From positions 1-18,212 of the forward strand of contig CAXYVC010000047.1 in assembly GCA_964292295.1 (NCBI GenBank): a stretch of 18,212 nt of DNA, in the 5' to 3' direction. Each line of letters starts with the position of its first letter. Position 1 is the first letter of the stretch. The position numbers were made by a program, and so were the translations under genes. Under the pieces are notes generated by a model. The model was given only the letters and a program-made list of their open reading frames with translations. It searched no databases and was not told the origin of the DNA. Origin of the DNA: CAXYVC01 sp964292295 (GTDB lineage: Bacteria; Acidobacteriota; Holophagae; Holophagales; Holophagaceae). Below, piece by piece: positions 1 to 8,578 of the stretch.

Positions 1-59
1 TACTTCTTCCTCAAGATCCGAGCCGCTTTCCCCGGAGTTTCACGTTGAACCAAAACAAA

Positions 60-85
60 AGGCACCTTGATTTCTCAAGGTGCCT
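60..85 (-). terminator. Intrinsic terminator of the tRNA-Lys/tRNA-Glu unit
   Basis: On the minus strand an 11-bp perfect stem (AGGCACCTTGA paired with TCAAGGTGCCT) closes on a GAAA tetraloop and runs straight into TTTGTTTT. It begins 3 nt after the CCA end of tRNA-Glu, which is where a tRNA operon would end. Seen directly in sequence; this is a textbook rho-independent shape. Confidence 0.93.
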
Positions 86-88
86 GGC

Positions 89-163
89 TGGTAGGGCTAA
101 CGGGATTCGAACCCGTGTTGCCGCCGTGAAAGGGCGGTGTCCTAACCCCTAGACGATAGCCCC
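89..163 (-). tRNA. tRNA-Glu (anticodon UUC)
   Basis: A full cloverleaf of 75 nt including an encoded CCA. The acceptor stem is GGGGCTA with TAGCCCT, the anticodon stem is CCGCC/GGCGG, and the loop CTTTCAC gives anticodon TTC, read as Glu. The T arm is ACGGG-TTCGAAT-CCCGT. The anticodon arm matches the usual bacterial tRNA-Glu. One oddity is that the first acceptor pair is G1-U72 instead of G-C. It lies 18 nt downstream of tRNA-Lys and is presumably cotranscribed with it. Confidence 0.96.
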
Positions 164-181
164 GCTGTCTGTTGCCTCGGC

Positions 182-257
182 TGGTGGGCCCAGCGCGGCT
201 CGAACGCGCGACCAACGGCTTAAAAGGCCGCTGCTCTACCGACTGAGCTATGGGCCC
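182..257 (-). tRNA. tRNA-Lys (anticodon UUU)
   Basis: A 76-nt cloverleaf including an encoded CCA. The acceptor stem GGGCCCA/TGGGCCC is perfect, the D arm is GCTC-AGTCGGTA-GAGC, and the anticodon loop CTTTTAA gives anticodon TTT, read as Lys. The T loop is TTCGAGC. It is the first gene of a two-tRNA unit with tRNA-Glu. Confidence 0.96.
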
Positions 258-281
258 GGGCCGAGGCCGGCATGAACACTG

Positions 282-309
282 ATTGTGTCATGGCTGCGGG
301 CGGGGTCAA
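282..309 (-). promoter_or_regulatory. Sigma70-type promoter for the tRNA unit
   Basis: Reading the minus strand, TTGACC (304-309) and CACAAT (282-287) are separated by 16 bp and lie about 25 nt upstream of the 5' end of tRNA-Lys. Both hexamers are close to consensus in an otherwise very GC-rich stretch, which makes a chance match less likely. The -35 begins only about 15 nt after the stop codon of peptidase E. Confidence 0.65.
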
Positions 310-323
310 GGGCTGTGTGGGGG

Positions 324-2399
324 CTACCGGCTGGTGAGTTCGTCGGCGAGGTGGGCGCCGTCGAGAACCTTTCGCAGGGCCTCGAGGATGCCGCGGGCGT
401 CGGCGGCGACGGCGCGCTTGGTGTCGGGGTCGTAGACGTAGTACCCGCCCTGGCCCTCGAAGACGCTGTCGAAGTTGATGCCCACGAACTCGCCCTTCGG
501 GTTCACCACGGGCGAGCCGCTGTTGCCGCCCACCGTGTCGCAGCCGTAGATGAAGTTGAAGGGCGTGTCCAGGGCAATGCGCGCGCGGCGGGCCAGCCAG
601 CGCTCGGGCAGCGTCCAGGCGCCGCCCTCGGCGTTCGCGGCGTTGCCGCCCCAGCCGATGCTGCGGTCGTAGAGGCCCAGGAAGGTGGTGAAGGGCTGGG
701 CCTTGGTGCCGCTGCCGGTGGCGTAGGTGGCCACGGGGCCCCAGCTCAGGCGCAGGGTGAAGGTCGCGTCGGGATACTGGGACTTGCCGAGCACCTGGAA
801 GCGCGCCTCGGCGATGCGCCCGCCGGGCTCGGCGGGCACGCTCTGCACCTCGCGCTCCCACCGCTTCGCCTCCTCGCGCTGGAGGGGGTCCAGGCGGCGC
901 GCGAGCTGAAGGAGCGGATCCTGGCTGGCTTCGAGGGCGGCCTTGCCGCCCTCCAGCAGGCCCTTGCGGAAGGCCGGATCCTCCAGGCGGCTGCCCTCCA
1001 CGGCGGCCTTGGCTACGGCGGCGGGCTCGCGGCCCTGAAGCATCGCCTTCACGAAGGGGTGGGCGTCGCCCAGCAGCTCGCGGGCCTCCTGCAGGCCCGC
1101 CGCGAGGCGCGCGGCGTCCAGGTCCTTCACCACGGGGCGCGGGTTGGCGAGGCGCTCCCGGGTGGCCTTCAGGCTGCCTTCCGTGAACTCGGGCAGGCGC
1201 TGGTCGGAGGGCTTGGCGATCTCGACGAAGTAGCGCGTCAGTGTGAGGGCGTGGGTCAGCAGGGTGCTGTTGCAGGTGCCGATGGCGCTGTGCTCCTTCA
1301 GCAGGGCCTTCTGGCGCGCGACGGCCTGGGCGATGCGCGCCCAGCTCGCGCCTGCGCGGGTGCGCAGGGCCGGATCCTTGGCCACGGCAGCCTGGAGCTT
1401 TGCCTCCGCCGCCTCGACCTTGGCCAGGTTCTCGGGCTTCTGGAGGCCCAGGAGCTGCCCGGTGATGCGCTTGGCGCCGTTGTCCAGGCCGTAGATCACG
1501 TCCGCGCTCACGCGGGCGGCCTCGGGGGAGGTGGCGGCGAAGGCCAGGAGTGCCTTCTTCTGGCGGGCGATGGAGGCCAGGCGGAAGGGGATGCCGAAGT
1601 CCCGGGCGTAGCGCATCTGGGCGGCGGTCTCCTGGCGGAAGGTGGTGCCGGGATGGCCGGAGATGAAGGTGAGGTCTCCGGCCTTCAGGGGCTCGGCGGC
1701 AAAGGGCAGGTGGGCCTCGGGGCGGTAGGGCTTGCCGTCCTCGTAGACGCGGAAGAGGGCGAAGTCCAGGTTCCAGCGGGGGTACGTGTAGTTGTCCGCG
1801 TCGCCGCCGAAGGAGGCCACCTGGAGCTCGGGGGCGGCCACCAGGCGCACGTCCCGGAACTTCTTGTAGCGGTAGATCCAGTATTCGCCGCCGTGGTAGA
1901 GGGTGACGGGCTCGCAGGTGAGGCCCGTGGCCTTTTCTTCGGCGGCGCGCAGGGCGCTGAGGGCGTTCTGGCGGGCCTTCGAGGCCTGGGCGTCCGTCAT
2001 GCCGGGCTTCGCGGCGGCCTTCACCTCCGCGCTCACGTCCCGCTGGGACACGAGCATCAGGAGGCTGAGCCCCGGAACCTGGATCTCCTGGTCGCGGGTG
2101 GCGGCGGTGAAGCCGTCGCGGATGTAGTCGGCACGGGCGCTGGAAACCTGGGCGATGGCGCTGCGGCCGCCGTGGTGGTACGTGATCACCAGGCCGCCCC
2201 GGCTCACGAAGGAGCCCGTGCCGCCGGGGAAGCCCAGGGTCGCGAGCTGCAGGTGCTTCAGCCAGGCCGCGTCCGGCGCGAAGCCGTACCTGGCCTGGAT
2301 CTGCTTCACCGGCACGTTGTCGAAGGTCCACATGCCCTCGTCGGCGCGCAGGGCGCCGGCTGCGAGGGCCAGGAGGACGAGGGAGAGGCGGCGGTGCAT
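324..2399 (-). CDS. S46 dipeptidyl-peptidase E (DPP11-like specificity residue, divergent active site)
   Basis: This 691-residue secreted serine exopeptidase of family S46 is predicted to remove dipeptides from peptide N-termini in the periplasm. Residues 1-19 form a signal peptide before the family start DEGMWTFDN. The triad is His76 (in YHHGG), Asp212 (in LDFALFR) and Ser627 (in GGNSGSP). Residues expected to bind the substrate amino group are Asn203, Asn307 and Asp644. Position Ser+18, which sets P1 preference in the family, is Ser645, not the Gly of DPP7. Published comparisons, as I recall them, group Arg or Ser here with the acidic-preferring DPP11 enzymes. Also odd are Tyr74 in place of the Asn seen in A-D before HH, and PRW (207-209) in place of PRH. 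AAGGAG lies 7 nt before the ATG. It is the last gene of the array, 25 nt after D. Family assignment is firm; substrate preference is inferred. Confidence 0.93.
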   Translation of the reverse strand: MHRRLSLVLLALAAGALRADEGMWTFDNVPVKQIQARYGFAPDAAWLKHLQLATLGFPGGTGSFVSRGGLVITYHHGGRSAIAQVSSARADYIRDGFTAATRDQEIQVPGLSLLMLVSQRDVSAEVKAAAKPGMTDAQASKARQNALSALRAAEEKATGLTCEPVTLYHGGEYWIYRYKKFRDVRLVAAPELQVASFGGDADNYTYPRWNLDFALFRVYEDGKPYRPEAHLPFAAEPLKAGDLTFISGHPGTTFRQETAAQMRYARDFGIPFRLASIARQKKALLAFAATSPEAARVSADVIYGLDNGAKRITGQLLGLQKPENLAKVEAAEAKLQAAVAKDPALRTRAGASWARIAQAVARQKALLKEHSAIGTCNSTLLTHALTLTRYFVEIAKPSDQRLPEFTEGSLKATRERLANPRPVVKDLDAARLAAGLQEARELLGDAHPFVKAMLQGREPAAVAKAAVEGSRLEDPAFRKGLLEGGKAALEASQDPLLQLARRLDPLQREEAKRWEREVQSVPAEPGGRIAEARFQVLGKSQYPDATFTLRLSWGPVATYATGSGTKAQPFTTFLGLYDRSIGWGGNAANAEGGAWTLPERWLARRARIALDTPFNFIYGCDTVGGNSGSPVVNPKGEFVGINFDSVFEGQGGYYVYDPDTKRAVAADARGILEALRKVLDGAHLADELTSR

Positions 2400-2424
2400 G
2401 GCGGTGCTCCTTGCGATGCGGGCC

Positions 2425-4470
2425 CTAGCGGCCCCGCAGTTCGTCCACGAGGGCGGGGGCTTCGTAGACCTTGTCCAGGGCCTCCAGGATGGCCCGGGCG
2501 TCCAGGGAAATGCTGCGGTTCACGGCGGCGTCGTAGTAGTAGTTCCCGGCCAGGCCCTCGATGTTGCCGTCGTGCAGCAGGCCCACGAGCCGGCCCTTCG
2601 CGTCCACCACCGGGCTCCCGGAGTTGCCGCCGATGGTGTCCACGCTGTGCACGAAGTTGAGGGGGGTGCTGAGTTCCAGGCGGTTCCGCCGCTCCAGCCA
2701 GCGGGCGGGCAGGGCCCAGGCGCCGCCCTCCGCCTCGGGGCCGTGGCCCCAGGCGCGGTCGAAGAGCCCCGCGAAGGTGGTGAAGGGCTGCTGTACGGTG
2801 CCGTTGGCGCGGTAGCCTTCCACCGCGCCGTAGCTCAGGCGCAGGGTGAAGGTGGCGTCCGGATACACCCCGGTGCCGTAGACCCGGAAGCGCGCCTTGG
2901 CGATGCGGCTCGCGTGCTCATCCACCACGGCCTGCACGCCCTCTTCCATGCTGCGGCGCACGGAGCGGGCCAGCGGATCGAGGCGAAGGGCCAGGCGGAT
3001 CATGGGGTCCGTGCTCGCCTGGATGGCCGCGCGGCCGCCCTTCGCCAGGGCCTGGCGCACGGCCGGATCCTGCAGGCGCGAGCCCTTCACCGCCTCCTCG
3101 GCCACCGCCTCAGGGCTGCGTCCCTGCAGCACCGCCTTCACGAAGGGGTGCGCGGCGCCCAGCTCCCGGGCGGCCTGGCGCAGGCCGAAGGCGAACTGGT
3201 GGAGCTCCAGCTCGGGATAGAAGGGCGCGGGCTGCGCCAGGCGCCGCTCCAGGGCGGGCAGGCTGGCGTCGCTGAACTCGGGCAGGCGCGCGGCGGAGGG
3301 CTTCTGGCGCTCGTCGGCCAGGCGCACCAGGAGGAGGGCCTGGCGCAGCAGCGTGCTCTGGCAGGTGCCCACGAACTGGGACTCCTTCGCCAGGCCGCGG
3401 GCGCGGCCCATGGCCTGAGCGATGCGCTCCCAGCTGGGCTTCAGGGCGGGCGCCTTGGCCTGGAAGGCCTTCTCGGCCTCCTCGATGCGGCGGAAGGCCT
3501 CCGCGTCCTTCAGGCCGCGCAGCTCGCCCGCGAGGGCCTTGGCACTGTTCTCGATGCCGAAGAGCTGGCCGTTCACCTGGCGGGCGTGCTCCGGCGAGCG
3601 CCTGGCGTAGTCCAGCAGCATGGCCTTGCGCTCCGCGAGGCTCTTCAGGGTCAGGGGGAGCTGGGTGTCCCGGGCGAAGCGCATCTGGGCCACGGTGTGC
3701 TGCCGGTCGGTGCCGCCGGGGTGGCCGAGCACCGCGGTGAAGTCGCCCGTTTTGAGGCCCGCGGCGGCGAAGGCGAGGTGGTGCGCGGGGCGGTAGGGCT
3801 GGCCGTTCTCGTAGACGCGGAAGAGGGCCATGTCCAGGCCGTGGCGCGGGTAGGTGAAGTTGTCCGGGTCGCCGCCGAAGGCGCCCAGCTGGACCTCGGG
3901 CACCATGACGAGGCGCACGTCCCGGTGCTTGCGGTAGCTGTAGATCCAGTGCTGGCCGCCGTTGTAGAGGGAGACCGCCTCGGCCGTGAGGCCCGTCTTC
4001 TTCTGCAGCGCGTCCTTGAGGCGCTCGAGCTCCTGCTCGCGCAGGCGGGCGGCCTGTTTCTCGGGCAGCCCGGGCTTCACGGCCGCCTCCACCTGCGCGG
4101 TCACGTCCTCCATGGCCTCCAGCGTGTCCAGCTCCAGCCCGGGCACGGGGATCTCCTCGGCGCGGGTGCGGGCCACGAAGCCCTTCTTTACCAGGTCGTT
4201 GTCCGGGGTGGACACGCGCTGGGCGGAGCCCCGGGCCACATGGTGGTTGGTGAGCACCAGGCCGTCGGCGCTCACGAAGGAGCCGGTGGCGCCGGGGAAG
4301 CGCAGCACCGAGAGGCGCAGGTGGTCCAGCCAGGCCTGGTCCGGCGTGAAGCCGTAGCGGGCCTTCATCTGCTTCAGCGGCAGGTTGTCGAGGGTCCACA
4401 TGCCCTCCTCGCCCCGGAGGGCGGGCAGGGCCGGGAGGGCGAGGAGGAGGGCGAGGGCGGAAAGGCGCAT
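2425..4470 (-). CDS. S46 dipeptidyl-peptidase D (DPP7-like)
   Basis: This 681-residue secreted S46 serine dipeptidyl-peptidase is predicted to act in the periplasm. The chosen ATG has AAGGAG 5 nt upstream and gives a clean signal peptide (about residues 1-20) before EEGMWTLDN. A GTG 30 nt further upstream is in frame but would put polar residues before the signal sequence. The triad is His77 (TNHHVARG), Asp213 (GLDMALFR; the Phe usual after this Asp is Met) and Ser617 (GGNSGSP). Asn204-Phe205, Asn308 and Asp634 match the N-terminal amine pocket. Gly635 at the S1 position predicts DPP7-like preference for hydrophobic P1 residues. The segment after the Ser reads LLHDGN where most copies have AFDGN. 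It starts 26 nt after C and ends 25 nt before E, so it is an internal operon gene. Confidence 0.94.
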   Translation of the reverse strand: MRLSALALLLALPALPALRGEEGMWTLDNLPLKQMKARYGFTPDQAWLDHLRLSVLRFPGATGSFVSADGLVLTNHHVARGSAQRVSTPDNDLVKKGFVARTRAEEIPVPGLELDTLEAMEDVTAQVEAAVKPGLPEKQAARLREQELERLKDALQKKTGLTAEAVSLYNGGQHWIYSYRKHRDVRLVMVPEVQLGAFGGDPDNFTYPRHGLDMALFRVYENGQPYRPAHHLAFAAAGLKTGDFTAVLGHPGGTDRQHTVAQMRFARDTQLPLTLKSLAERKAMLLDYARRSPEHARQVNGQLFGIENSAKALAGELRGLKDAEAFRRIEEAEKAFQAKAPALKPSWERIAQAMGRARGLAKESQFVGTCQSTLLRQALLLVRLADERQKPSAARLPEFSDASLPALERRLAQPAPFYPELELHQFAFGLRQAARELGAAHPFVKAVLQGRSPEAVAEEAVKGSRLQDPAVRQALAKGGRAAIQASTDPMIRLALRLDPLARSVRRSMEEGVQAVVDEHASRIAKARFRVYGTGVYPDATFTLRLSYGAVEGYRANGTVQQPFTTFAGLFDRAWGHGPEAEGGAWALPARWLERRNRLELSTPLNFVHSVDTIGGNSGSPVVDAKGRLVGLLHDGNIEGLAGNYYYDAAVNRSISLDARAILEALDKVYEAPALVDELRGR

Positions 4471-4496
4471 GGGAGCTCCTTGGGAAGGGAAGCGGT

Positions 4497-6572
4497 TCAC
4501 TTGCCGTTCAGTTCATCCACCAGAGGCTGGGCATCGTACACCTTGGCGAGCACCTCGCGGATGGCGCGCGCGTCCACGCACACGGTGCGGTTGGCGCGGC
4601 CGTCGTAGACGTAGCGCCCGCCCAGGCTTTCGAGGTTGCCGTCGAAGGCGAGCCCCACCAGTTCGCCCTTCACGTCCACCACGGGGCTGCCCGAGTTGCC
4701 GCCGATGATGTCGTGGCTGGTGGCCAGGTTGTAGGGCAGGTCGAGGTCGAGCTTCTTCCGGGCCTGGAGCCAGCGCGAGGGCAGCCTCCAGGTGTCGCGG
4801 CCCAGGTTGTCGGTCGTGCCGCCCCAGCCGTAGAAGCGGTCGAAGAGGCCGTGGAGGGTGGTGACGGGCTGCTGGAGCGTGCCGTTGGCGGGGTAGGAGG
4901 CGAGGGTGCCGTAGCTCAGGCGCAGGGTGAAGGTGGCGTCCGGGTACGTCTCCTTGCCGGTGGCGCGGAAGCGCGCCTGGGCGATGCGGCCGGCGTGCTC
5001 CTTCAGGGGGCCCTCCACCAGGCGCTCGACCTTCTCCCGCAGGGCGCGCTGGAAGCCGTCGAGCTTGCGGGCCAGTTCCAGCATCGGATCCTGGCAGGAC
5101 GCCAGCGCCGCGCGGCCTCCCGCCAGCAGGCGGGCCACCTCGGCGGGGTCCTGGAGCTTCGAGCCCTTCACCGCCGCCTCGGCCACGGCCTCGGGCGTCC
5201 GTCCGGCCAGCAGGGCCTGCACGAAGGGATGGGCCTCCCCGAGCTGTTCCCGGGCCTCCTGGAGGCCCGCGGTGAAGAGGTGGATCTCCAGCCCGGGATG
5301 GAAGGGCGTGGGGCGGGGTTCCGCCAGGCGCTTGCGCAGGGCGGGCAGCGCCGCGTCGGCGTACTCGGGCAGGCGCTGGGCCTCGGGCTTCGCGGCCTCC
5401 TCGGGCAGGCGCAGCAGGTGCAGGGCCGTGCCCAGCAGCTCGGAACCGCGGGTGTTCACGAGGGCCTGCTCCCGGGCCAGCTTCCGCTGTTCCTGGAGGG
5501 CCGCCTCCACGCGGGCCCAGCTGTCGCCGGCCAGGGCCTTCAGGGCGGGATCCGCCTCCACCCGGGCGCGCAGCTCCGCCTCCCGGCGGGCCACCTCCGC
5601 CATGGCGGTGGCGTCCTTCAGGGTGGCGAAGTAGCCGCGGGTGGCCTTCAGGCCGTTGTCGATGCCGTAGATCTGGCCGCCCACCAGGGCGCGGGCCTCG
5701 AAGCCGCGGGCGGCGAAGGCCTCCAGCACCGCGCGGCGGCGCTCCATGCCCGCGATCTGCAACGGCGTTCCCAGGTCCCGGGCGTAGGCCATCTGGGCCA
5801 CCGTGAAGAGGCGGCTGGTGCTGCCCGGGTGTCCCGAGACGAAGCTGAGGGCGCCGGGCCCGAGGCCGGCGGCGCTCCAGCGCAGGAAGTCCTTCGGGCG
5901 CACGGGCTCGCCCTTCTCGTAGGCGCGCAGCAGGGCGAAGTCCAGGTGGTGGCGGGGGAAGGTGAAGTTGTCGTGGTCGCCGCCGAAGCGCGCCACGGCG
6001 AGCTCCGGCGCCATGACGAGGCGCACGTCCGTGTACTTGCGGTAGGCGTAGAGCCAGGTCTCGCCGCCCTGGTAGAGGACCACGGGCTCCACCGTGAGGC
6101 CGGTCCGGGTGCGCAGCTCCTCCCGGGCCCTGGCCACCTCGCGCTCCCGGGCGCGCAGGGCCTCCGCCGCGTCGAGGTCCGCGCCGGCCTTGGCCACCCG
6201 GGCGCTGATGTCCTCCAGGCGCTCCAGCTGAAGGAGCTCCAGGCCAGGGACCTTCAGCTCCTCGGCGCGGGCGCGGGCCACGAAGCCGTCCTTCAGCAGG
6301 TCCCGCTGGGGCGTGCTGAGGCGCTGCACGTAGCCGCGCACCACGTGGTGGTTGGTGAGCACCAGGCCGTCGGCGCTCACGAAGGAGCCGCTGCCGCCGG
6401 GGAAGCGCAGGCTCGCCAGGCGCAGGTGGTCCAGCCAGGCCTGGGTGGGCTCGAAGCCGTAGGCGGCCTTCATCTGCTTCAGCGGCAGGTTGTCGAAGGT
6501 CCACATGCCCTCCTCGGCGCGGGCGCCGGAGGCGAGCAGGAGACAGGCGAGGGAGAGGCTGAGGCGCTTCAT
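4497..6572 (-). CDS. S46 dipeptidyl-peptidase C (DPP7-like)
   Basis: This 691-residue secreted S46 serine dipeptidyl-peptidase has a signal peptide at about residues 1-19 (MKRLSLSLAC then LLLASGARA) before EEGMWTFDN. The triad is His76 (TNHHVVRG), Asp211 (LDFALLR) and Ser627 (GGNSGSP). The amine-pocket residues are Asn202, Asn306 and Asp644, and Gly645 at the S1 position points to hydrophobic P1 residues. The ATG lies only 2 nt after the stop of B and has just a weak GGGAAAG ribosome site, so translation is probably coupled to B. The frame stays open far upstream, through B in another phase, but that extension is not coding because it would bury the signal peptide. The first 17 mature-region codons are identical to those of B at DNA level. 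Confidence 0.94.
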   Translation of the reverse strand: MKRLSLSLACLLLASGARAEEGMWTFDNLPLKQMKAAYGFEPTQAWLDHLRLASLRFPGGSGSFVSADGLVLTNHHVVRGYVQRLSTPQRDLLKDGFVARARAEELKVPGLELLQLERLEDISARVAKAGADLDAAEALRAREREVARAREELRTRTGLTVEPVVLYQGGETWLYAYRKYTDVRLVMAPELAVARFGGDHDNFTFPRHHLDFALLRAYEKGEPVRPKDFLRWSAAGLGPGALSFVSGHPGSTSRLFTVAQMAYARDLGTPLQIAGMERRRAVLEAFAARGFEARALVGGQIYGIDNGLKATRGYFATLKDATAMAEVARREAELRARVEADPALKALAGDSWARVEAALQEQRKLAREQALVNTRGSELLGTALHLLRLPEEAAKPEAQRLPEYADAALPALRKRLAEPRPTPFHPGLEIHLFTAGLQEAREQLGEAHPFVQALLAGRTPEAVAEAAVKGSKLQDPAEVARLLAGGRAALASCQDPMLELARKLDGFQRALREKVERLVEGPLKEHAGRIAQARFRATGKETYPDATFTLRLSYGTLASYPANGTLQQPVTTLHGLFDRFYGWGGTTDNLGRDTWRLPSRWLQARKKLDLDLPYNLATSHDIIGGNSGSPVVDVKGELVGLAFDGNLESLGGRYVYDGRANRTVCVDARAIREVLAKVYDAQPLVDELNGK

Positions 6573-6574
6573 GA

Positions 6575-8557
6575 CTACTTTCCCGTGAGCTCGTCGGCGA
6601 GGAAGGAGGCGTCGTAGACCTTGCGCAGCGCCTCCAGGATGGCACGCACGTCCAGGGTGACGCCGCGGTTCACGGCGCCGTCGTAGTAGAAGTTCCCGGG
6701 CAGCATCTGGATGTTGCCGTCGAAGATGACGCCCACGAACTCGCCCTTGGCATTCAGCACGGGGCTTCCGGAGTTGCCGCCGATGATGTCCACCGCGTGC
6801 ACGAAGTTGAAGGGCGTGGCCAGGTCCAGGCGCCCCTTGGCCTCGCGCCAGCGCTCGGGCAGGGCCCAGGCGCCGTTCTCGGCCCGTGGGCCCCAGGCGA
6901 GGGCGCGATCGAAGAGGCCGTGGAAGGTGGTGAAGGGCGGCTGCAGGGTGCCGTTTGCGGGGTACGTGGCCACCGGGCCGTAGCTCAGGCGCAGGCTGCC
7001 CGTGGCGTCCGGATACTTCTCCGTGCCGTAGACCTTGAAGCGGGCGCGGGCGATGCGTGCGCCGTGCTCGGCCACCCCCGCCTGCAGCTCGGCCACGCGG
7101 GCGTTGAGGGCCTTCGTGAGGGGCAGCAGGGCCCGGGCCGTGGCGAGGGCGGGATCGGGATCCGCCTCCAGGGCCTTCCGGTCCTGCTTCTGTACGGCGG
7201 CGACGGTTTCCGGGTCCTGGAGCTTCGACGCGAGGAGGCGCGCGGCGGCCTGTTCCGGCGTGCGGCCGCCCAGGAGGGCGCGGCGGAAGGGATGGCTTTC
7301 GGGAAGGGCGCCTCCCAGGAACTCCAGGCTCTTCTGGAAGCGGTAGCGCTCCAGCTCGGAGACGGGTCTGGCCTGGGCGGGGAGGTCCTGCAGGAGCGCC
7401 AGGGCCGTGCCGAGGGGGCCGGCGAAGCGGGTGTTCAGGAGGGTCTGCTCCCGGGCCAGGGGCTTCAGCTGGGCCAGGGCCTCCTGGATGCGCGCCCAGC
7501 TCTCCCCGGCTTCCGCGCGGAGGGCGGGATCCGCCTCCACCCGGGCGCGCAGCTCCCGTTCGGCCGCCTCCACCCGGGCCATGGCCGCGGCGTCCTTCAG
7601 GCCGCCCCAGTAGCCGTTGAGCGCCTTGAGGCTGTTCTCCAGGCCGTAGATGAGGGTGCGCACCTGGCGCATCTGCTCCTCGCCGCGGCGGCCGTAGGCG
7701 TAGAGGTCCGCCCGCTGGCGCTCCAGGCCCGCCAGGCGCTCCGGCAGGGTCACGTCCCGCTGGTGCAGCATCTGGGCGTGGGTGATCTGGCGCTGGGTGC
7801 TGCCGGGGTGGCCCACCACGAAGGTGAGCTGGCCCAGCTTCACGCCCTCCTGCGCCACCTTCAGGAAATGGGCCGGGTGGTAGGGCTTCCCGTTCTCGTA
7901 GACGCGGAAGAGGGTGAAGTCCAGGTCGTGGCGGGGGTAGGTGAAGTTGTCGGGATCCCCGCCGAAGGCGGCGATGGCGCTCTCGGGCGCCATGACGAGG
8001 CGGATGTCTCGGTGGACCTTGTAGGCGTAGAGCCAGGTCTGGCCGCCGTTGTAGAGGACCACGGGGCTCACGGAGAGCCCGCTCTTCGCCTCCAGGGCCT
8101 TCGCCAGCTCCCGGGTGCGCGCGGCGCGAGCCACGGCGGCGTCGGCCGCCTCCATGCCGGGCCTGACGGCCGCCTCCACGGCCGCGGTCACGTCTTCCAT
8201 GCGCTCCAGGGTGCGCAGGGCGGCGCCGGGGATCTTCCGCTCGGCCCCGCGGCTGCGGGCCAGGAAGCCGTGCTTGATGTAGTCCTTCGCGCCGGGGCCG
8301 CTCACCTGCTGCACCCAGCCGCGCCCCACGTGGTGGTTGGTGATCACGAGGCCGTCGGCGCTCACGAAGGAACCGCTGCCGCCCCCGAAGTGCAGGGCGG
8401 AGAGGCGCACGTGATCCAGCCAGGCCTGGTCCGGCGCGAAGCCGTAGGCCTGCTTCATCTGCTTCAGCGGCAGGTTGTCGAAGGTCCACATGCCCTCCTC
8501 GGCCTGGAGGCCGGAGGCGAGCAGGAGGCTGGCGAAGGCGAGGGCGGTGGGGCGCAT
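6575..8557 (-). CDS. S46 dipeptidyl-peptidase B (DPP7-like)
   Basis: This 660-residue secreted S46 serine dipeptidyl-peptidase has a signal peptide at about residues 1-19 followed by EEGMWTFDN. The triad is His76 (TNHHVGRG), Asp213 (LDFTLFR) and Ser596 (GGNSGSP). The N-terminal amine pocket is Asn204-Phe205, Asn308 and Asp613, and Gly614 at S1 predicts hydrophobic P1 residues. It is about 30 residues shorter than C and E; since the triad His and Asp line up, the loss lies in the helical middle region. AGGAG sits 5 nt before the ATG. It is the first gene after the 71-nt A-B gap and its stop is 2 nt from the start of C, so it probably leads the B-C-D-E operon or follows A by partial read-through of the hairpin. 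Confidence 0.94.
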   Translation of the reverse strand: MRPTALAFASLLLASGLQAEEGMWTFDNLPLKQMKQAYGFAPDQAWLDHVRLSALHFGGGSGSFVSADGLVITNHHVGRGWVQQVSGPGAKDYIKHGFLARSRGAERKIPGAALRTLERMEDVTAAVEAAVRPGMEAADAAVARAARTRELAKALEAKSGLSVSPVVLYNGGQTWLYAYKVHRDIRLVMAPESAIAAFGGDPDNFTYPRHDLDFTLFRVYENGKPYHPAHFLKVAQEGVKLGQLTFVVGHPGSTQRQITHAQMLHQRDVTLPERLAGLERQRADLYAYGRRGEEQMRQVRTLIYGLENSLKALNGYWGGLKDAAAMARVEAAERELRARVEADPALRAEAGESWARIQEALAQLKPLAREQTLLNTRFAGPLGTALALLQDLPAQARPVSELERYRFQKSLEFLGGALPESHPFRRALLGGRTPEQAAARLLASKLQDPETVAAVQKQDRKALEADPDPALATARALLPLTKALNARVAELQAGVAEHGARIARARFKVYGTEKYPDATGSLRLSYGPVATYPANGTLQPPFTTFHGLFDRALAWGPRAENGAWALPERWREAKGRLDLATPFNFVHAVDIIGGNSGSPVLNAKGEFVGVIFDGNIQMLPGNFYYDGAVNRGVTLDVRAILEALRKVYDASFLADELTGK

Positions 8558-8578
8558 GGGGGCTCCTGGGAAGGAACA

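Noticed and set aside
1..330. tRNA-associated integration site for a mobile element
   Set aside because: No repeat of a tRNA 3' end, integrase, transposase or composition break was seen, and the tRNA unit has its own promoter and terminator.
4471..4500. GTG start at 4500 for peptidase D
   Set aside because: The ATG at 4470 has AAGGAG 5 nt upstream and begins a standard signal peptide; the GTG version adds ten polar residues in front of it.
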